Below, piece after piece: positions 26,315-34,807 of a stretch of 64,000 nt of DNA. Under the pieces are notes generated by a model, which was given only the letters and a program-made list of their open reading frames with translations, made no database searches and was not told where the DNA came from. Source of the DNA: Verrucomicrobiales bacterium (lineage in GTDB: Bacteria > Verrucomicrobiota > Verrucomicrobiia > Limisphaerales > J093); contig JACKPW010000006.1 of assembly GCA_024233215.1 (NCBI GenBank), positions 283,421-347,420 of the forward strand. Direction: 5' to 3'. How positions within the stretch are numbered: position 1 is the stretch's first letter; the number at the start of each line of letters is the position of its first letter. The translations under genes and the position numbers were made by a program.

Positions 26315-28339
26315 TCAACCGGTGGACGAGAGGTGCACTTCAGGGACCGCATCCGGGTTCCCCTCCGACTCGTCGGCCGGTTGGGTGAACACCCGGATGT
26401 GGCGGCGGATGGCCCGGGTGATCTCCCCTGGATCCGACTGGTCCAGGCGCTTCAGCACCTCATCCCAGCGTTTGCCGAAGCTGCCGTTGGGATCCCGCCC
26501 AAGGCTGGCGAACAGCCGGTTGAAGGAACCGCGGTCGTCCCGATACTCCTGTTGGATCTCGGCAAACCGCCCTTGGAATGCCGCGAGATAGGCCTCGGCA
26601 AACCGCCGTTGCTGCGGGACCACGAGATGGGCGCGCCGGTTCACCGGCTCGGCATACTGGTCCGCAAACTCCTTCAACGGGGTCCGGTAGTCGCCAAAGG
26701 AACCTTCGTGATGGCAGAACACGAGTTCGTCCGGCGGAGAGTCCGCATCGGGGCCGATCAGAACCTCGTTCCCCTGATCGAAAGAGATCTTCTCCCCTTC
26801 CTCGATCACCCGCCCCACGATGAGATTCACCGCTGCTGCCGCCCCCAGCAACCGGGCCACCGCCTCCGCATACGCCCAGCGGCTGAAGTGGGATTCGGCC
26901 AATTCGGGCGACGGGGTGCCCCGGATGAAGTCGCGCTCGAAATAGGTGGCCCAGACCTGGCGCCGGTCCTGGCCCCGGTGTTCCACCGGTCGATCCTCCG
27001 GAATGTGCTGCCGGGTGAACTGCCATGGAAGGTTCATGCCCAGTTGGCGGCACCCGAGGCGGCGGTCGAAGATGTACTCCGCGTAGTTCTCGGCCCACAG
27101 GATGGCATTGACGATCTCGGCACCCTCCCTGAGGTGATAGCGGATGTCGTACTTCTGAAAACGGATGACCCTCAGGTCCGGGCGGACGGCCCCGGTGCGC
27201 TTGAAATCGAGGAGAAACACCTCGCGCCGACCCGGGGCGGGGCTGTCACTCCGGAGACGATTGGCGATGCGACCGATGTTGATGTATTCGAGGTCGCCGT
27301 ACTCGCGCGCCACATTCTTGATGACCTTGATGGCCACCTCGTCGCGCAATTCCGCCACCTCCGGGTTGTCGTGGGCATCGAGAATCGAGTCCAGCACGCA
27401 CTCCCCCCGCCGGAAGGTGGCCCCGGGCAGCCAGCGCACTTGATAGATGAACTCCGGCCCGAGTTCCTCCTCGTGTGGCTGCGCGACCGCCGCCTCCGGT
27501 TCCCGGACCAACGAACAGAACAATCCGCTCACCCAGGACTGTTCCCCGCTGTCGTCACGCCGGAGGGGCAAGGGGGTTTCGGCCGCAAAGACCCCACCGA
27601 CGCGCTCGTGGGCGGCCCGCAGGTTCACCGGGTCCAACTCCAACCAGATGGTTTCAAGAATCAACCGCCGGGTCTCATCCGCAGGGCCCGGCCAGAGCGT
27701 CAGTTCCGGCTCGCCCTGTCGGTTCAACCGCCCCAGGTACGAACGCACTTCCTCGAGTTGTTGGGCCAGGGCATCGTCCGGCAGGTCGGCCAGGGCGACG
27801 AAGCTTCCGCAGGTCAGAAAACGCGTTCCCAGGTGCGGGTTGTAGAGATAAACCGCCTCCAATCCGATGGCGTTCCGCGATCGACCGATGTGCTCGATCA
27901 TCTCCTGCTTTCGGCGTGGCCGGGGGGTCACCCGCCACAATCCGCCCTGGCGCCGGATGGCATCGAGAAAGGCCGGGTTGCTGACCGACAGAAACCGAAT
28001 GCGGTTCTTCGGGAAATGCTGCTGCAGAATCGAGTCCGCCTGCAGCACCTGCGGCAGCAACGCCCGGGTCGTGGGCAGTTCGAGGCAGCCTCCGCGGTAA
28101 TAGAGCGCCACTGCGCCGGCCTCCTCCACCGCCCATTCCTTGTCAGTCCAGGGCTCCTCCCCGAGGCGCCGGCGCGCCGCATCCAGATGCTCCCGAAAAT
28201 CGAGCGCCTGCGTGAAATGCGTTCCGGGAAGCGTCACCAGCACTCGCCGGTTCAGGAACAACGTGGCCGGACGCGTGCCAGGCGCCGCGATTTCACCCGT
28301 CGCCATCGGATCCGGCCCCAGTACAAAGGTCGCTTCCAT
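26315..28339 (-). CDS. Large unknown cytoplasmic protein
   Basis: 674 residues, unrecognised. No signal peptide, no membrane helix; acidic-basic mixed composition. The N-terminal third (VLVTLPGTHFTQALDFREHL) and a middle part (LLDFKRTGAVRPDLRVIRFQKYDIRYHLREG) look like globular alpha/beta domains. The stretch DEVAIKVIKN followed much later by NLIVGRVIEEGEKISFDQGN faintly recalls the Lys and Asp/Asn motifs of kinase-like folds, but the match is too weak to claim. Start at the ATG at 28339; the frame extends further upstream into trmL. It may be paired with the small gene at 25984-26256. Confidence 0.6.
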   Translation of the reverse strand: MEATFVLGPDPMATGEIAAPGTRPATLFLNRRVLVTLPGTHFTQALDFREHLDAARRRLGEEPWTDKEWAVEEAGAVALYYRGGCLELPTTRALLPQVLQADSILQQHFPKNRIRFLSVSNPAFLDAIRRQGGLWRVTPRPRRKQEMIEHIGRSRNAIGLEAVYLYNPHLGTRFLTCGSFVALADLPDDALAQQLEEVRSYLGRLNRQGEPELTLWPGPADETRRLILETIWLELDPVNLRAAHERVGGVFAAETPLPLRRDDSGEQSWVSGLFCSLVREPEAAVAQPHEEELGPEFIYQVRWLPGATFRRGECVLDSILDAHDNPEVAELRDEVAIKVIKNVAREYGDLEYINIGRIANRLRSDSPAPGRREVFLLDFKRTGAVRPDLRVIRFQKYDIRYHLREGAEIVNAILWAENYAEYIFDRRLGCRQLGMNLPWQFTRQHIPEDRPVEHRGQDRRQVWATYFERDFIRGTPSPELAESHFSRWAYAEAVARLLGAAAAVNLIVGRVIEEGEKISFDQGNEVLIGPDADSPPDELVFCHHEGSFGDYRTPLKEFADQYAEPVNRRAHLVVPQQRRFAEAYLAAFQGRFAEIQQEYRDDRGSFNRLFASLGRDPNGSFGKRWDEVLKRLDQSDPGEITRAIRRHIRVFTQPADESEGNPDAVPEVHLSSTG

Positions 28340-28445
28340 ACCCCGTACGCTGGCTAAAACCGGGCCTTCTGTCACTACCTGAACTTCGTGGACCCACTTC
28401 CGTCGGTCACCCGCAGCCCAACCCCCTGCATGCCAGCGGTTCCGA

Positions 28446-28991
28446 TCAAACCTCCCCAGCGAAACCGATCTGGCGCAGCGCCTCATAAAGGACCACCGCC
28501 ACACAATTGGACAGATTCAACGACCGCGCGGCCGGGTTGAACATCGGCAACCGAATCCAATGGTCCCGATGCTCCGCCAACAACCGGTCCGGCAACCCCG
28601 CCGTCTCCCGGCCGAATACGAGGTAGTCGTCGGGACCAAACTCCGCCTCGCTGTACCGCAACGGCCCGCCGGACTCGACCAACCACAACGCCGGAGGACG
28701 AACCTCCGCGACCCTCGCATCCCCTTTCGGTCCTTCGGATTTCGGATTTCGGATTTCCACACCGCTATTCCCCTCCGCCCCAAAGGACGCCAGAAACGCG
28801 GCCCAATTCGTCCATCGATGCCACGTCACTTCCCGCCAGTAGTCCATGCCCGCCCGCTTCAACGTCGTGTCGTCGAGCCGGAATCCGAGCGGTTCAATGA
28901 GATGCAACGTCGTCCGCGTGGCCGCGCACAGCCGGGCGATGTTGCCAGTGTTCGGCGGGATTTCCGGTTCGACCAGAACGATGTGCATCAC
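28446..28991 (-). CDS. trmL: tRNA (cytidine/uridine-34 2'-O) methyltransferase, SPOUT family
   Basis: Methylates the ribose of the wobble base of certain tRNA-Leu species using SAM. 181 residues against about 155 in typical TrmL. Conserved parts: MHIVLVEPEIPPNTGNIARLCAAT, the knot motifs LVFGRETAGLP and LPMFNPAARSLNLSNCVAVVLYEALRQ. The extra length lies in the loop around residues 74-103 (nt 28682-28772), where the DNA holds a triplicated TCGGATT unit and a CGGAGG-ACGAA-CCTCCG hairpin, encoding VEIRNPKSEGPKGDARVAEVRPPA. This looks like an intergenic-type repeat accommodated in a surface loop. Probable operon with truA-ruvX upstream. Confidence 0.92.
   Translation of the reverse strand: MMHIVLVEPEIPPNTGNIARLCAATRTTLHLIEPLGFRLDDTTLKRAGMDYWREVTWHRWTNWAAFLASFGAEGNSGVEIRNPKSEGPKGDARVAEVRPPALWLVESGGPLRYSEAEFGPDDYLVFGRETAGLPDRLLAEHRDHWIRLPMFNPAARSLNLSNCVAVVLYEALRQIGFAGEV
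28682..28772. repeat. Repeat-derived insertion within trmL
   Basis: Contains a perfect inverted repeat CGGAGG (28692-28697) / CCTCCG (28703-28708) with a 5-base loop, and the heptamer TCGGATT in three tandem copies near 28737-28757. The translated product includes the string EIRNPKSE, which I recall as a recurrent repeat-encoded peptide in verrucomicrobial proteins (from memory, not searched). Confidence 0.6.
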
Positions 28992-29033
28992 CGAGAGGAA
29001 AGAAGATGGGAGATGGAGGATGGGAGTCAGGAG

Positions 29034-29948
29034 TCAGGAGTCATGGTCCCGTAGCGGCGAGCTGTCCGCCGAACCGTCCCGCGACGATTCCGCCTTCGCC
29101 GACCTCGCGGCCGGGCGCCCATAGAAGACCTTCCACAGGACCAACCCGTGGGCGGGGGCCGTCATCCCGCCAAGCCGGCGGTCCGGCTCCGTCAGCAGCC
29201 GCATCATGTCGTCCGCATCCAGACGATGCAGTCCCACCTCGATCAGCGTCCCGACAATCACCCGGCACATGCGATACAGGAAGCCGTCGCCCTCGATGAT
29301 CACGGTCAGCAACGGCCCGGCCCGCTGCACGGAAACGCGCGTCAGCGTGCGCCGGGTGGACCGTCGGCCATAGCCGGGGTTGGAGCTGAACGCCGCGAAA
29401 TCGTGGGCGCCGAGCAAACGCGTGGCGGCGGTGCGCATGGCGGTCACATCCAGCCGACGCGGCACATGCCAGGCCTGCGTCCGCCGGAGCGGGTTCATGG
29501 CGGCATGGTTCCAAACCTGGTAGCGATACTGTTTGCCGGTGGCATCGAACCGGGCATGGAAATCACCGCGGCACCGGCGCGCGGACAGCACCCGAATGTC
29601 GTCAGGAAGCCAGGCGTTCACCGCCAGCACCAGCTTGCGGGCAGGCATCCGGAAGGCCGGCCTGGGCACATCGAAATGGACGACCATTCCCAGCGCATGC
29701 ACGCCGGTGTCGGTCCGGCTCGACCCATGCACCCGGGGCGTCGAGGGGAAGATCCTGGCGAGTGCCTCCTCGAGTTTCTGCTGCACTCCCAGTCCGATCT
29801 TCTGCCATTGCCAGCCTTGGTAAGCCGCACCGTCGTAGGCCACCACCAGCTTGAGCCGGACGGCGTCGGGCCGGGGAGAACGGGAGGCCCCCCGACGATC
29901 GGATTTCGCGGAGCCGGCAGGCCTCGCACTGTCGCCCGGGCCCGTCAC
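29034..29948 (-). CDS. truA: tRNA pseudouridine(38-40) synthase
   Basis: Converts U38-U40 in the anticodon stem-loop of many tRNAs to pseudouridine. 304 residues, somewhat longer than usual because of extra residues at both ends. Family signatures: VVAYDGAAYQGWQWQ, the catalytic Asp loop HGSSRTDTGVHALG, DDIRVLSARRCRGDFHARFDAT and GDGFLYRMCRVIVGTL. The start is taken as the GTG at 29948, which overlaps the ruvX stop as GTGA, implying coupling. The last dozen codons run through a repeat (29048-29073), so the C terminus is probably repeat-derived and dispensable. Confidence 0.93.
   Translation of the reverse strand: MTGPGDSARPAGSAKSDRRGASRSPRPDAVRLKLVVAYDGAAYQGWQWQKIGLGVQQKLEEALARIFPSTPRVHGSSRTDTGVHALGMVVHFDVPRPAFRMPARKLVLAVNAWLPDDIRVLSARRCRGDFHARFDATGKQYRYQVWNHAAMNPLRRTQAWHVPRRLDVTAMRTAATRLLGAHDFAAFSSNPGYGRRSTRRTLTRVSVQRAGPLLTVIIEGDGFLYRMCRVIVGTLIEVGLHRLDADDMMRLLTEPDRRLGGMTAPAHGLVLWKVFYGRPAARSAKAESSRDGSADSSPLRDHDS
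29048..29073. repeat. Half-copy of the dispersed palindromic repeat
   Basis: CCCGTAGCGGCGAGCTG-TCCGCCGAA resembles the left half of the element at 63662-63741 (read on the minus strand) and that at 40162-40240. It lies inside the 3' end of truA. Just beyond, 29003-29046 holds GGAGTC/ATGGGAG-type short tandem repeats. Confidence 0.6.
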
Positions 29949-30358
29949 AGCACCAAGCTGTCGAGATAGCTCTGCAGCAGGATGGCGGCCGCCATCTTGT
30001 CCACCTTCTCCTTGCGTTTGCGGCGGCTGACGTCGCCCTCGATCAGGAACCGGTTGGCCATGGCCGTGGTGAGACGCTCGTCCCACAGCTTGATCGGCGG
30101 GGCAACCGCCTCCTTCAGCACCGCCGCAAACTCCTGGACTTTCAGTGCGGCGGGACCGTGGCTGCCATCCATGTTGCGCGGCAGGCCCAGCAGGATCATC
30201 TCGACCTCCCGCTCCTTGAGAATCACCTTCAGACGGTCGAGGAACTTCGCGAACGGTTGGGCGGGAATGTACTCCATCGGCGTGGCGATCGTCCGCGTGG
30301 GATCGCTCAACGCCACGCCAATCCGTTTGGTGCCGTGGTCCAGGGCCAGAATCCGCAT
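29945..30358 (-). CDS. ruvX: Putative pre-16S rRNA nuclease / Holliday-junction resolvase-like YqgF
   Basis: 137 residues, RNase H-like fold. Motifs: MRILALDHGTKRIGVALSD with the first catalytic Asp, the LLGLPRNMDGSHG loop, KLWDERLTT with the acidic Asp-Glu, and the C-terminal KVDKMAAAILLQSYLD with the last Asp. Known as the 5' maturation nuclease of 16S rRNA in E. coli. The ATG at 30358 is chosen because the D-H-G-T motif starts six codons in. It is translationally coupled to truA. Confidence 0.93.
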   Translation of the reverse strand: MRILALDHGTKRIGVALSDPTRTIATPMEYIPAQPFAKFLDRLKVILKEREVEMILLGLPRNMDGSHGPAALKVQEFAAVLKEAVAPPIKLWDERLTTAMANRFLIEGDVSRRKRKEKVDKMAAAILLQSYLDSLVL

Positions 30359-30616
30359 CGCGGGAATCTCAGCCGGAAGGGCACACCCGCGCAAGCCCGC
30401 AGCCACATTTACATCCGCTTAACACTTTGGGCGCTCCCACCGCACGCCCCCTTAACAACCTCCCCGTCTCTTCTCCCTGTAAGTGCGCGGAAGAGCCCTT
30501 CGGTTCCGGCCGACGGCAGCAAACGAAACAACGACGATTTGAACACGGCAAGAACAGGAAAGCACTCACCGACAGTAACCAAACCGACCGGCAATCCGGT
30601 CTTGATGAAAGGAATC

Positions 30617-31759
30617 ATGATGAAAAGAACGCTAATCGCAACCGTCCTCACCACCCTCGGTCTGGGACTCACCATCAACGCTCAACCCGGTCCCGCGGGG
30701 ACCGGCGACGCCGGCGCCACGGACGAAATCCGCGGACCGGGCCGACAGGGGCCTCCGCCTTGGGCGATGGGGGGCGGCCCCGGAATGATGGGGCCTCGCT
30801 GGGCCCAGATGGACGCGGAACAGCAGCCGGATCAGGAGGCGGCGGTTCCGGACCGACAGGGCAATCCGCGCCGGGGGCTCCGGGGTGGGCCAGACGGCAT
30901 CCCCCCGCGCCGGGTCCGGCCGGATGGGGGGCAAAACACGGATCAATCCGATCTGGCTCCCGGGCCGAATCGTCAGGGACCGGCCCCGTGGTTGGGGCGC
31001 GGGCTTCAGAGCCGGCCCAACCGGCAGGCCGGACCGCTGGGAATGAACCGCGGTCAGGGGGGTCAACGCCAGGAGGCGTTTCAAGGTCCCACCGCCCAGC
31101 GTGGGCAGAGAGTCCGGCAGTTCCTCCGCGATCGACTGCAGAATGCCCCCCGCAACGGCATCGACCGTCAAGGCCCTCCCCCGTGGGTGGCCCGCGGGAA
31201 CCAGTTCGGCGCCGGTCGTCAAGGCCCCCCCGCCTGGCTGAATCGGGGCCAGGGTGGCCAGGGACCGCGTGCCTTTGCCGGTCCAGGTGCCATGCGCGGT
31301 CGGATGATGCAGCAGATGATGCGGCACCGGCTGCAAAACGCTCCGCAGGGAGGCCCGCTCATGCAATCGGGTGTCTGCCCGCTCTGCGGTAGCGAGTGCG
31401 GCCAGCAAGCAGGAGCCCGCCCTGGTCTGCGGGCAAACCGCGAGGCAACCGATGCGCGCCCCGGTCTGGAGGCCGGTCCCCGCGCGCCCCGCGGCCAGAT
31501 GGGGATGGGCCCGGCCCGTGGCCAGGGTCCCCGCATGGGAACGGGAATGGGAATGGGTATGCGCATGGGACGCCAGGAGGGCCCCGGGCAGGCTGAAATG
31601 AACGCCCCTGAACGGCAGCGGCGCCTGCAGCAGGAGCAACCTGACCGCCCGGTGCGCGACCAGGAACTTCGCGGTCCTCGGGGTGCCCGCCGCCTGCCGG
31701 CCCAGGCACCGGATCGCAGCGAGCCGCCGGCCCCTCCGCAGCCGGAAGGCGCCGAGTAG
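30617..31759 (+). CDS. Secreted Gly/Pro/Gln/Arg-rich repeat protein with CxxC pair
   Basis: 380 residues, unrecognised. A signal peptide (KRTLIATVLTTLGLGLTINA) is cleaved probably after INA. The mature part is low-complexity and repeats a unit of the form (G/N/D)RQGPxPWxxRG at least four times (RQGPPPWAMGG, RQGPAPWLGRG, RQGPPPWVARG, RQGPPAWLNRG), joined by Gln/Arg-rich linkers (RQFLRDRLQNAP, MRHRLQNAP). Residues near 250 carry CPLCGSECG, a zinc-ribbon-like or disulfide pair. Met/Gly-rich tract MGTGMGMGMRMG follows. GGAAT precedes the ATG at 30617. It is divergent from ruvX and ends at a strong terminator. Confidence 0.75.
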   Translation: MMKRTLIATVLTTLGLGLTINAQPGPAGTGDAGATDEIRGPGRQGPPPWAMGGGPGMMGPRWAQMDAEQQPDQEAAVPDRQGNPRRGLRGGPDGIPPRRVRPDGGQNTDQSDLAPGPNRQGPAPWLGRGLQSRPNRQAGPLGMNRGQGGQRQEAFQGPTAQRGQRVRQFLRDRLQNAPRNGIDRQGPPPWVARGNQFGAGRQGPPAWLNRGQGGQGPRAFAGPGAMRGRMMQQMMRHRLQNAPQGGPLMQSGVCPLCGSECGQQAGARPGLRANREATDARPGLEAGPRAPRGQMGMGPARGQGPRMGTGMGMGMRMGRQEGPGQAEMNAPERQRRLQQEQPDRPVRDQELRGPRGARRLPAQAPDRSEPPAPPQPEGAE

Positions 31760-31798
31760 GCGACGCTGGATTTCAGCCCCTTCCTCTCAGTCAGCAGA

Positions 31799-31835
31799 GC
31801 CCCGTCCCCCCCTCGGTGGGACGGGGCTTCTTTTT
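31799..31835 (+). terminator. Rho-independent terminator
   Basis: GCCCCGTCCC (31799-31808) pairs perfectly with GGGACGGGGC (31818-31827), a 10-bp stem with a 9-base loop, followed by TTCTTTTT. It ends transcription of the repeat-protein gene 40 bp after its stop; the convergent sulfatase gene ends at 31920. Confidence 0.92.
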
Positions 31836-31919
31836 GCCCCTGAACGGACCCCGGTGAGCCGCAGGTCCACTACGCCGCGCCCACATCCCTCGCACCCGAT
31901 CGGCCCTCGAAGCTCGCCC

Positions 31920-33353
31920 TTACCGTCGGACCGGCCGGTAACTGTCGGCCCAGTTGCGGGCGATGAGCGCCTTCAACCCGGTCACAACGTCAGCGTAACG
32001 CGCATCGGCAGCAAGGTTGTTGAACTCATGCGGGTCCGCGTCGTGATCGTAAAGCTCGGCCCCCTGCTTCCCGTCATCCCACTCGCTGTACCGCCAGCGT
32101 TCAGTGCGCACGGAATACCCGGGAAACCCGCCCCGCCAAACCTGGGTGAACGCCGGCTTGTCCCAGGACGACTGCGGATCGTCCAGCAGCGGGCACAGAC
32201 TCCGACCTGCCAGGTTTCCCGGTGGAGTCAGCCCGGCAAGTTCTGCCAGCGTGGGATACAGATCCACCGCTTCCACCGTCCGACCGCACCCCGCTCCCTT
32301 GGTCTGCTGCCAAGGAGAAGCCACGATCATGGGAATCCGGGCCGCCTCTTCAAACAGGCTCTGTTTCATCCACAAGCCATGTTCGCCCACCAGATATCCG
32401 TGATCGCTCCAGAAGACCACGATCGTCCGTTCCCGCAGGCCCAGTTCGTCCAACGCATCCAGCAGACGGCCCACCTGCGCGTCCACGAAGGAGATCGTCG
32501 CGTAGTAGGCCCGCTTCGCCTCCCGCGCCTGCAGTTCGGTCACCCCGAACCACGGCCGCGGCTTCACTGAAAGCAGCGCCGCCTCCGGGATGTCCGCGAG
32601 ATCGTCCGCGGGTCCCCCGGGCATTCGGATGCGCTCCATCGGGTAAAGGTCGAAATACTCCTTCGGCGCGACGTAAGGACAATGCGGCCGGTACAGTCCG
32701 GCCGCGATGAAGAACGGCTCGTCCCGGTGGCGCTGCAACAGATGGATCGTCTCGTCAACCACCAGACCGTCCGTCTGTTCCTCGTCGTCACCGTCCGCCG
32801 CCATGAAGCTGAGGGAACTGCCCAAGCCGCGCTTCGGAGTGTGGTTGATGATCTGGTCCTCCTCGTCCTTGTCGCGTCCCCGGGGGTTCACCACCTGCTG
32901 CCAGCTTTGCGGGTCATCAAGGCTGCTGGTCCCAATCGTACCGGGGTTGCCGTAGTGATACAGCTTGCCGATGCGGGCGGTAAACCACCCGTGGTTGGCA
33001 AAGAGCTGCGGCAGGGTGACGATCTCCGGCAGGTGCGTCCGGAAATGGTACCGCAGGTCAAACACCCGCGTCGTGTCGGGTCGCAACCCGGTGAGCATCG
33101 AGGATCGACTGGGACTGCACAGCGGGAACTGGCAGTAAGCCCGGTCGAACCGCGTTCCCCGGGCCGCGAGCCGATCGATGTTCGGTGACCGGACCAGTGA
33201 ATGGCCGTAGCAACCGAGATCGTTGTTCAGGTCATCGACCGCGATGAACAGGATGTTGGGACGTTCGACCTGCGGGGCGCCCGCCGCCTGGACGGCCGCG
33301 GGAAAGCCGCCCGCCATGCAACAAAACAAGACCGGCAGGAGAAGAGGCTTCAT
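31920..33353 (-). CDS. Secreted sulfatase (iduronate-2-sulfatase-like, S1 family)
   Basis: 477 residues. Signal peptide MKPLLLPVLFCCMAGGFPAAVQA, then the alkaline-phosphatase-like fold: metal site LFIAVDDLNNDLGCYG, the formylglycine signature CSPSRSSMLTG (C-x-P-x-R, needing maturation by an anaerobic or FGE-type enzyme) and the metal-site WSDHGYLVGEHG. Acts on sulfated polysaccharides such as glycosaminoglycans or algal fucans in the periplasm or outside the cell; exact substrate unclear. With the GH29 fucosidase 5 kb away it suggests use of sulfated fucose-rich glycans, though the two are not in one operon. Confidence 0.93.
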   Translation of the reverse strand: MKPLLLPVLFCCMAGGFPAAVQAAGAPQVERPNILFIAVDDLNNDLGCYGHSLVRSPNIDRLAARGTRFDRAYCQFPLCSPSRSSMLTGLRPDTTRVFDLRYHFRTHLPEIVTLPQLFANHGWFTARIGKLYHYGNPGTIGTSSLDDPQSWQQVVNPRGRDKDEEDQIINHTPKRGLGSSLSFMAADGDDEEQTDGLVVDETIHLLQRHRDEPFFIAAGLYRPHCPYVAPKEYFDLYPMERIRMPGGPADDLADIPEAALLSVKPRPWFGVTELQAREAKRAYYATISFVDAQVGRLLDALDELGLRERTIVVFWSDHGYLVGEHGLWMKQSLFEEAARIPMIVASPWQQTKGAGCGRTVEAVDLYPTLAELAGLTPPGNLAGRSLCPLLDDPQSSWDKPAFTQVWRGGFPGYSVRTERWRYSEWDDGKQGAELYDHDADPHEFNNLAADARYADVVTGLKALIARNWADSYRPVRR

Positions 33354-33401
33354 GCGTCCATCCTGCCGGAGAGAGGCCGCGGTGGCCAGCCACGAGAACG
33401 A

Positions 33402-34262
33402 TCAGGGCGTCGCCGCCTCGTCGACTTCGGTGATGATGAAGAACCCGAAAGGCCCGTCGCGGGGAACCCACAGTTCCTGCTCGCCATCGCCCGTCGAATC
33501 CACGTCCGGCAAGGCCTGCGTGAACTGCCCGTTGAGCAGGTTGCTCTGGAGAATGCGGTATTTCCGCCCCGTCTCCGCCAGCCAGCGCAGGCGGATGCCG
33601 TTGCGACCGATCTCCGTCGCGGCACTCACCTTGAAGCCCAGCCGGATACGCTGGTAACCACCCTCGCCGGACACAATGTCCCAGAAGGTCCGGTGATCCG
33701 CGAGAGCCAAACCACTCGCAGTGAACTCGGTGTAGGTCCACTCGACCTGCTCAAAATCCAGCGTCACCCGCTCGATCGGGCGGACGGAGCCATCCCCCGC
33801 CTCCATCGCACAGGCTCCAACCTGCACGTTCCTGAGTTGGACCTGGTAAAAGCGCACCAACTTGCCGGCATCGCCGAGAGTGAAGAACTCCAACCGGGCC
33901 GTCGGCACCACCGTCGCCTTGCAGGCCGCCTCCGCCAGCAGGGGTGAGGATTTGTCAATTCGTTTCAGGAAGCTCACCGGACCGGGCACACCGCCCGACC
34001 CGACCCGACCCGACCCCGCCGCGGACGGCCCGGCCAGATCCCAGTCAACATCCTCGAGGACAATCCACCCTTCGTGCTTGGGAAGGGCGCACTCGCCCTC
34101 GATACCCTCCAACTGCAGCACCAACCCAAGCGGTTGACCGCCCCCCGCCACGGCACCCAGGGCGGACAGTCCGCACCCAAGGCAGGCCGCCAGCACCAGC
34201 ATTCGAGCCAGTCGGCTACCGCCCCCGACCATTCGTTGGAGCGCAGACCCTGAAGGCATCAT
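33402..34262 (-). CDS. Exported Hcp-like protein with C-terminal beta domain
   Basis: 286 residues. The start is ATG 34262, overlapping the upstream hcp-like stop by 4 nt. A hydrophobic segment near residues 16-42 serves as signal peptide. The Hcp-type beta-barrel follows (LQLEGIEGECALPKHEGWIVLEDV; IDKSSPLLAEAACKATVVPTARLEFF; RVTLDFEQVEWTYTE). Residues about 200-286 are an added beta-rich module (IRLRWLAETGRKYRILQSN; STGDGEQELWVPRD) resembling the verrucomicrobial 'W..L...FYR' tail seen in other exported proteins here. Hcp normally forms type VI secretion tubes without a signal peptide, so this is unusual. No other T6SS gene is in the window. Confidence 0.8.
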   Translation of the reverse strand: MMPSGSALQRMVGGGSRLARMLVLAACLGCGLSALGAVAGGGQPLGLVLQLEGIEGECALPKHEGWIVLEDVDWDLAGPSAAGSGRVGSGGVPGPVSFLKRIDKSSPLLAEAACKATVVPTARLEFFTLGDAGKLVRFYQVQLRNVQVGACAMEAGDGSVRPIERVTLDFEQVEWTYTEFTASGLALADHRTFWDIVSGEGGYQRIRLGFKVSAATEIGRNGIRLRWLAETGRKYRILQSNLLNGQFTQALPDVDSTGDGEQELWVPRDGPFGFFIITEVDEAATP

Positions 34263-34807
34263 TGGACTCCTTCTTCCACCTTCCAGGAGTACTCCACCTT
34301 GCCCTTCGAAGCACCCGTGGCATCAAACTCGGTGTAGGTCACCTTGATCTCCTCGAAGTTGAGCGAGAGGTTTTCCGCCGGCAGCGTGCCGTCGCCGGCG
34401 GAACCCCGGAAGCCATACGACGTCACCATCACATTCGTGAGTTCATACCGGTAGTAGGTCGCCTGCGCACCGGCCATGCTAGCGGTCAACTCAATCTCGA
34501 CCTTCGGAATGACCGTGCCCTTGCAGACCGCCTCCGCCAGCTTCGGCGAGGACTTGTCGAGCTCCTTCGTGCAGACAATATCCTCGAGCACCACCGAACC
34601 CCGACGACGCCCCCCGGTGGCGGAGTCCTCCACCCAGGGACGCGAAATCGTCTGCGAAACACTCAGGATGTCGGACCACTTTTCGTGCCCGCGATCCGTC
34701 GATTCACCGTCGATCCCGTCGAACTTGATGTAAGCAGCCCCCGAAGCGGACGCTGCGAAAACCACCGCAGCCGCAGCCGCCACGAGCAGATTGTGTGTTC
34801 GTTTCAT
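34259..34807 (-). CDS. Hcp-like (DUF796) protein with Sec signal peptide
   Basis: 182 residues. Signal peptide KRTHNLLVAAAAAVVFAASASGA, then AAYIKFDGIDGESTDRGHEKWSDILS, a close match to the Hcp opening, LDKSSPKLAEAVCKGTVIPKVEIEL, and the family's C-terminal strand ENLSLNFEEIKVTYTEFD. Hcp proteins are tube subunits and effector carriers of type VI secretion and are normally cytoplasmic before assembly. Here the signal peptide predicts export through Sec, so the barrel probably works outside or in the periplasm. It is translationally coupled to a second, longer copy (GTG/ATGA-type overlap at 34259-34262). Confidence 0.88.
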   Translation of the reverse strand: MKRTHNLLVAAAAAVVFAASASGAAYIKFDGIDGESTDRGHEKWSDILSVSQTISRPWVEDSATGGRRRGSVVLEDIVCTKELDKSSPKLAEAVCKGTVIPKVEIELTASMAGAQATYYRYELTNVMVTSYGFRGSAGDGTLPAENLSLNFEEIKVTYTEFDATGASKGKVEYSWKVEEGVQ

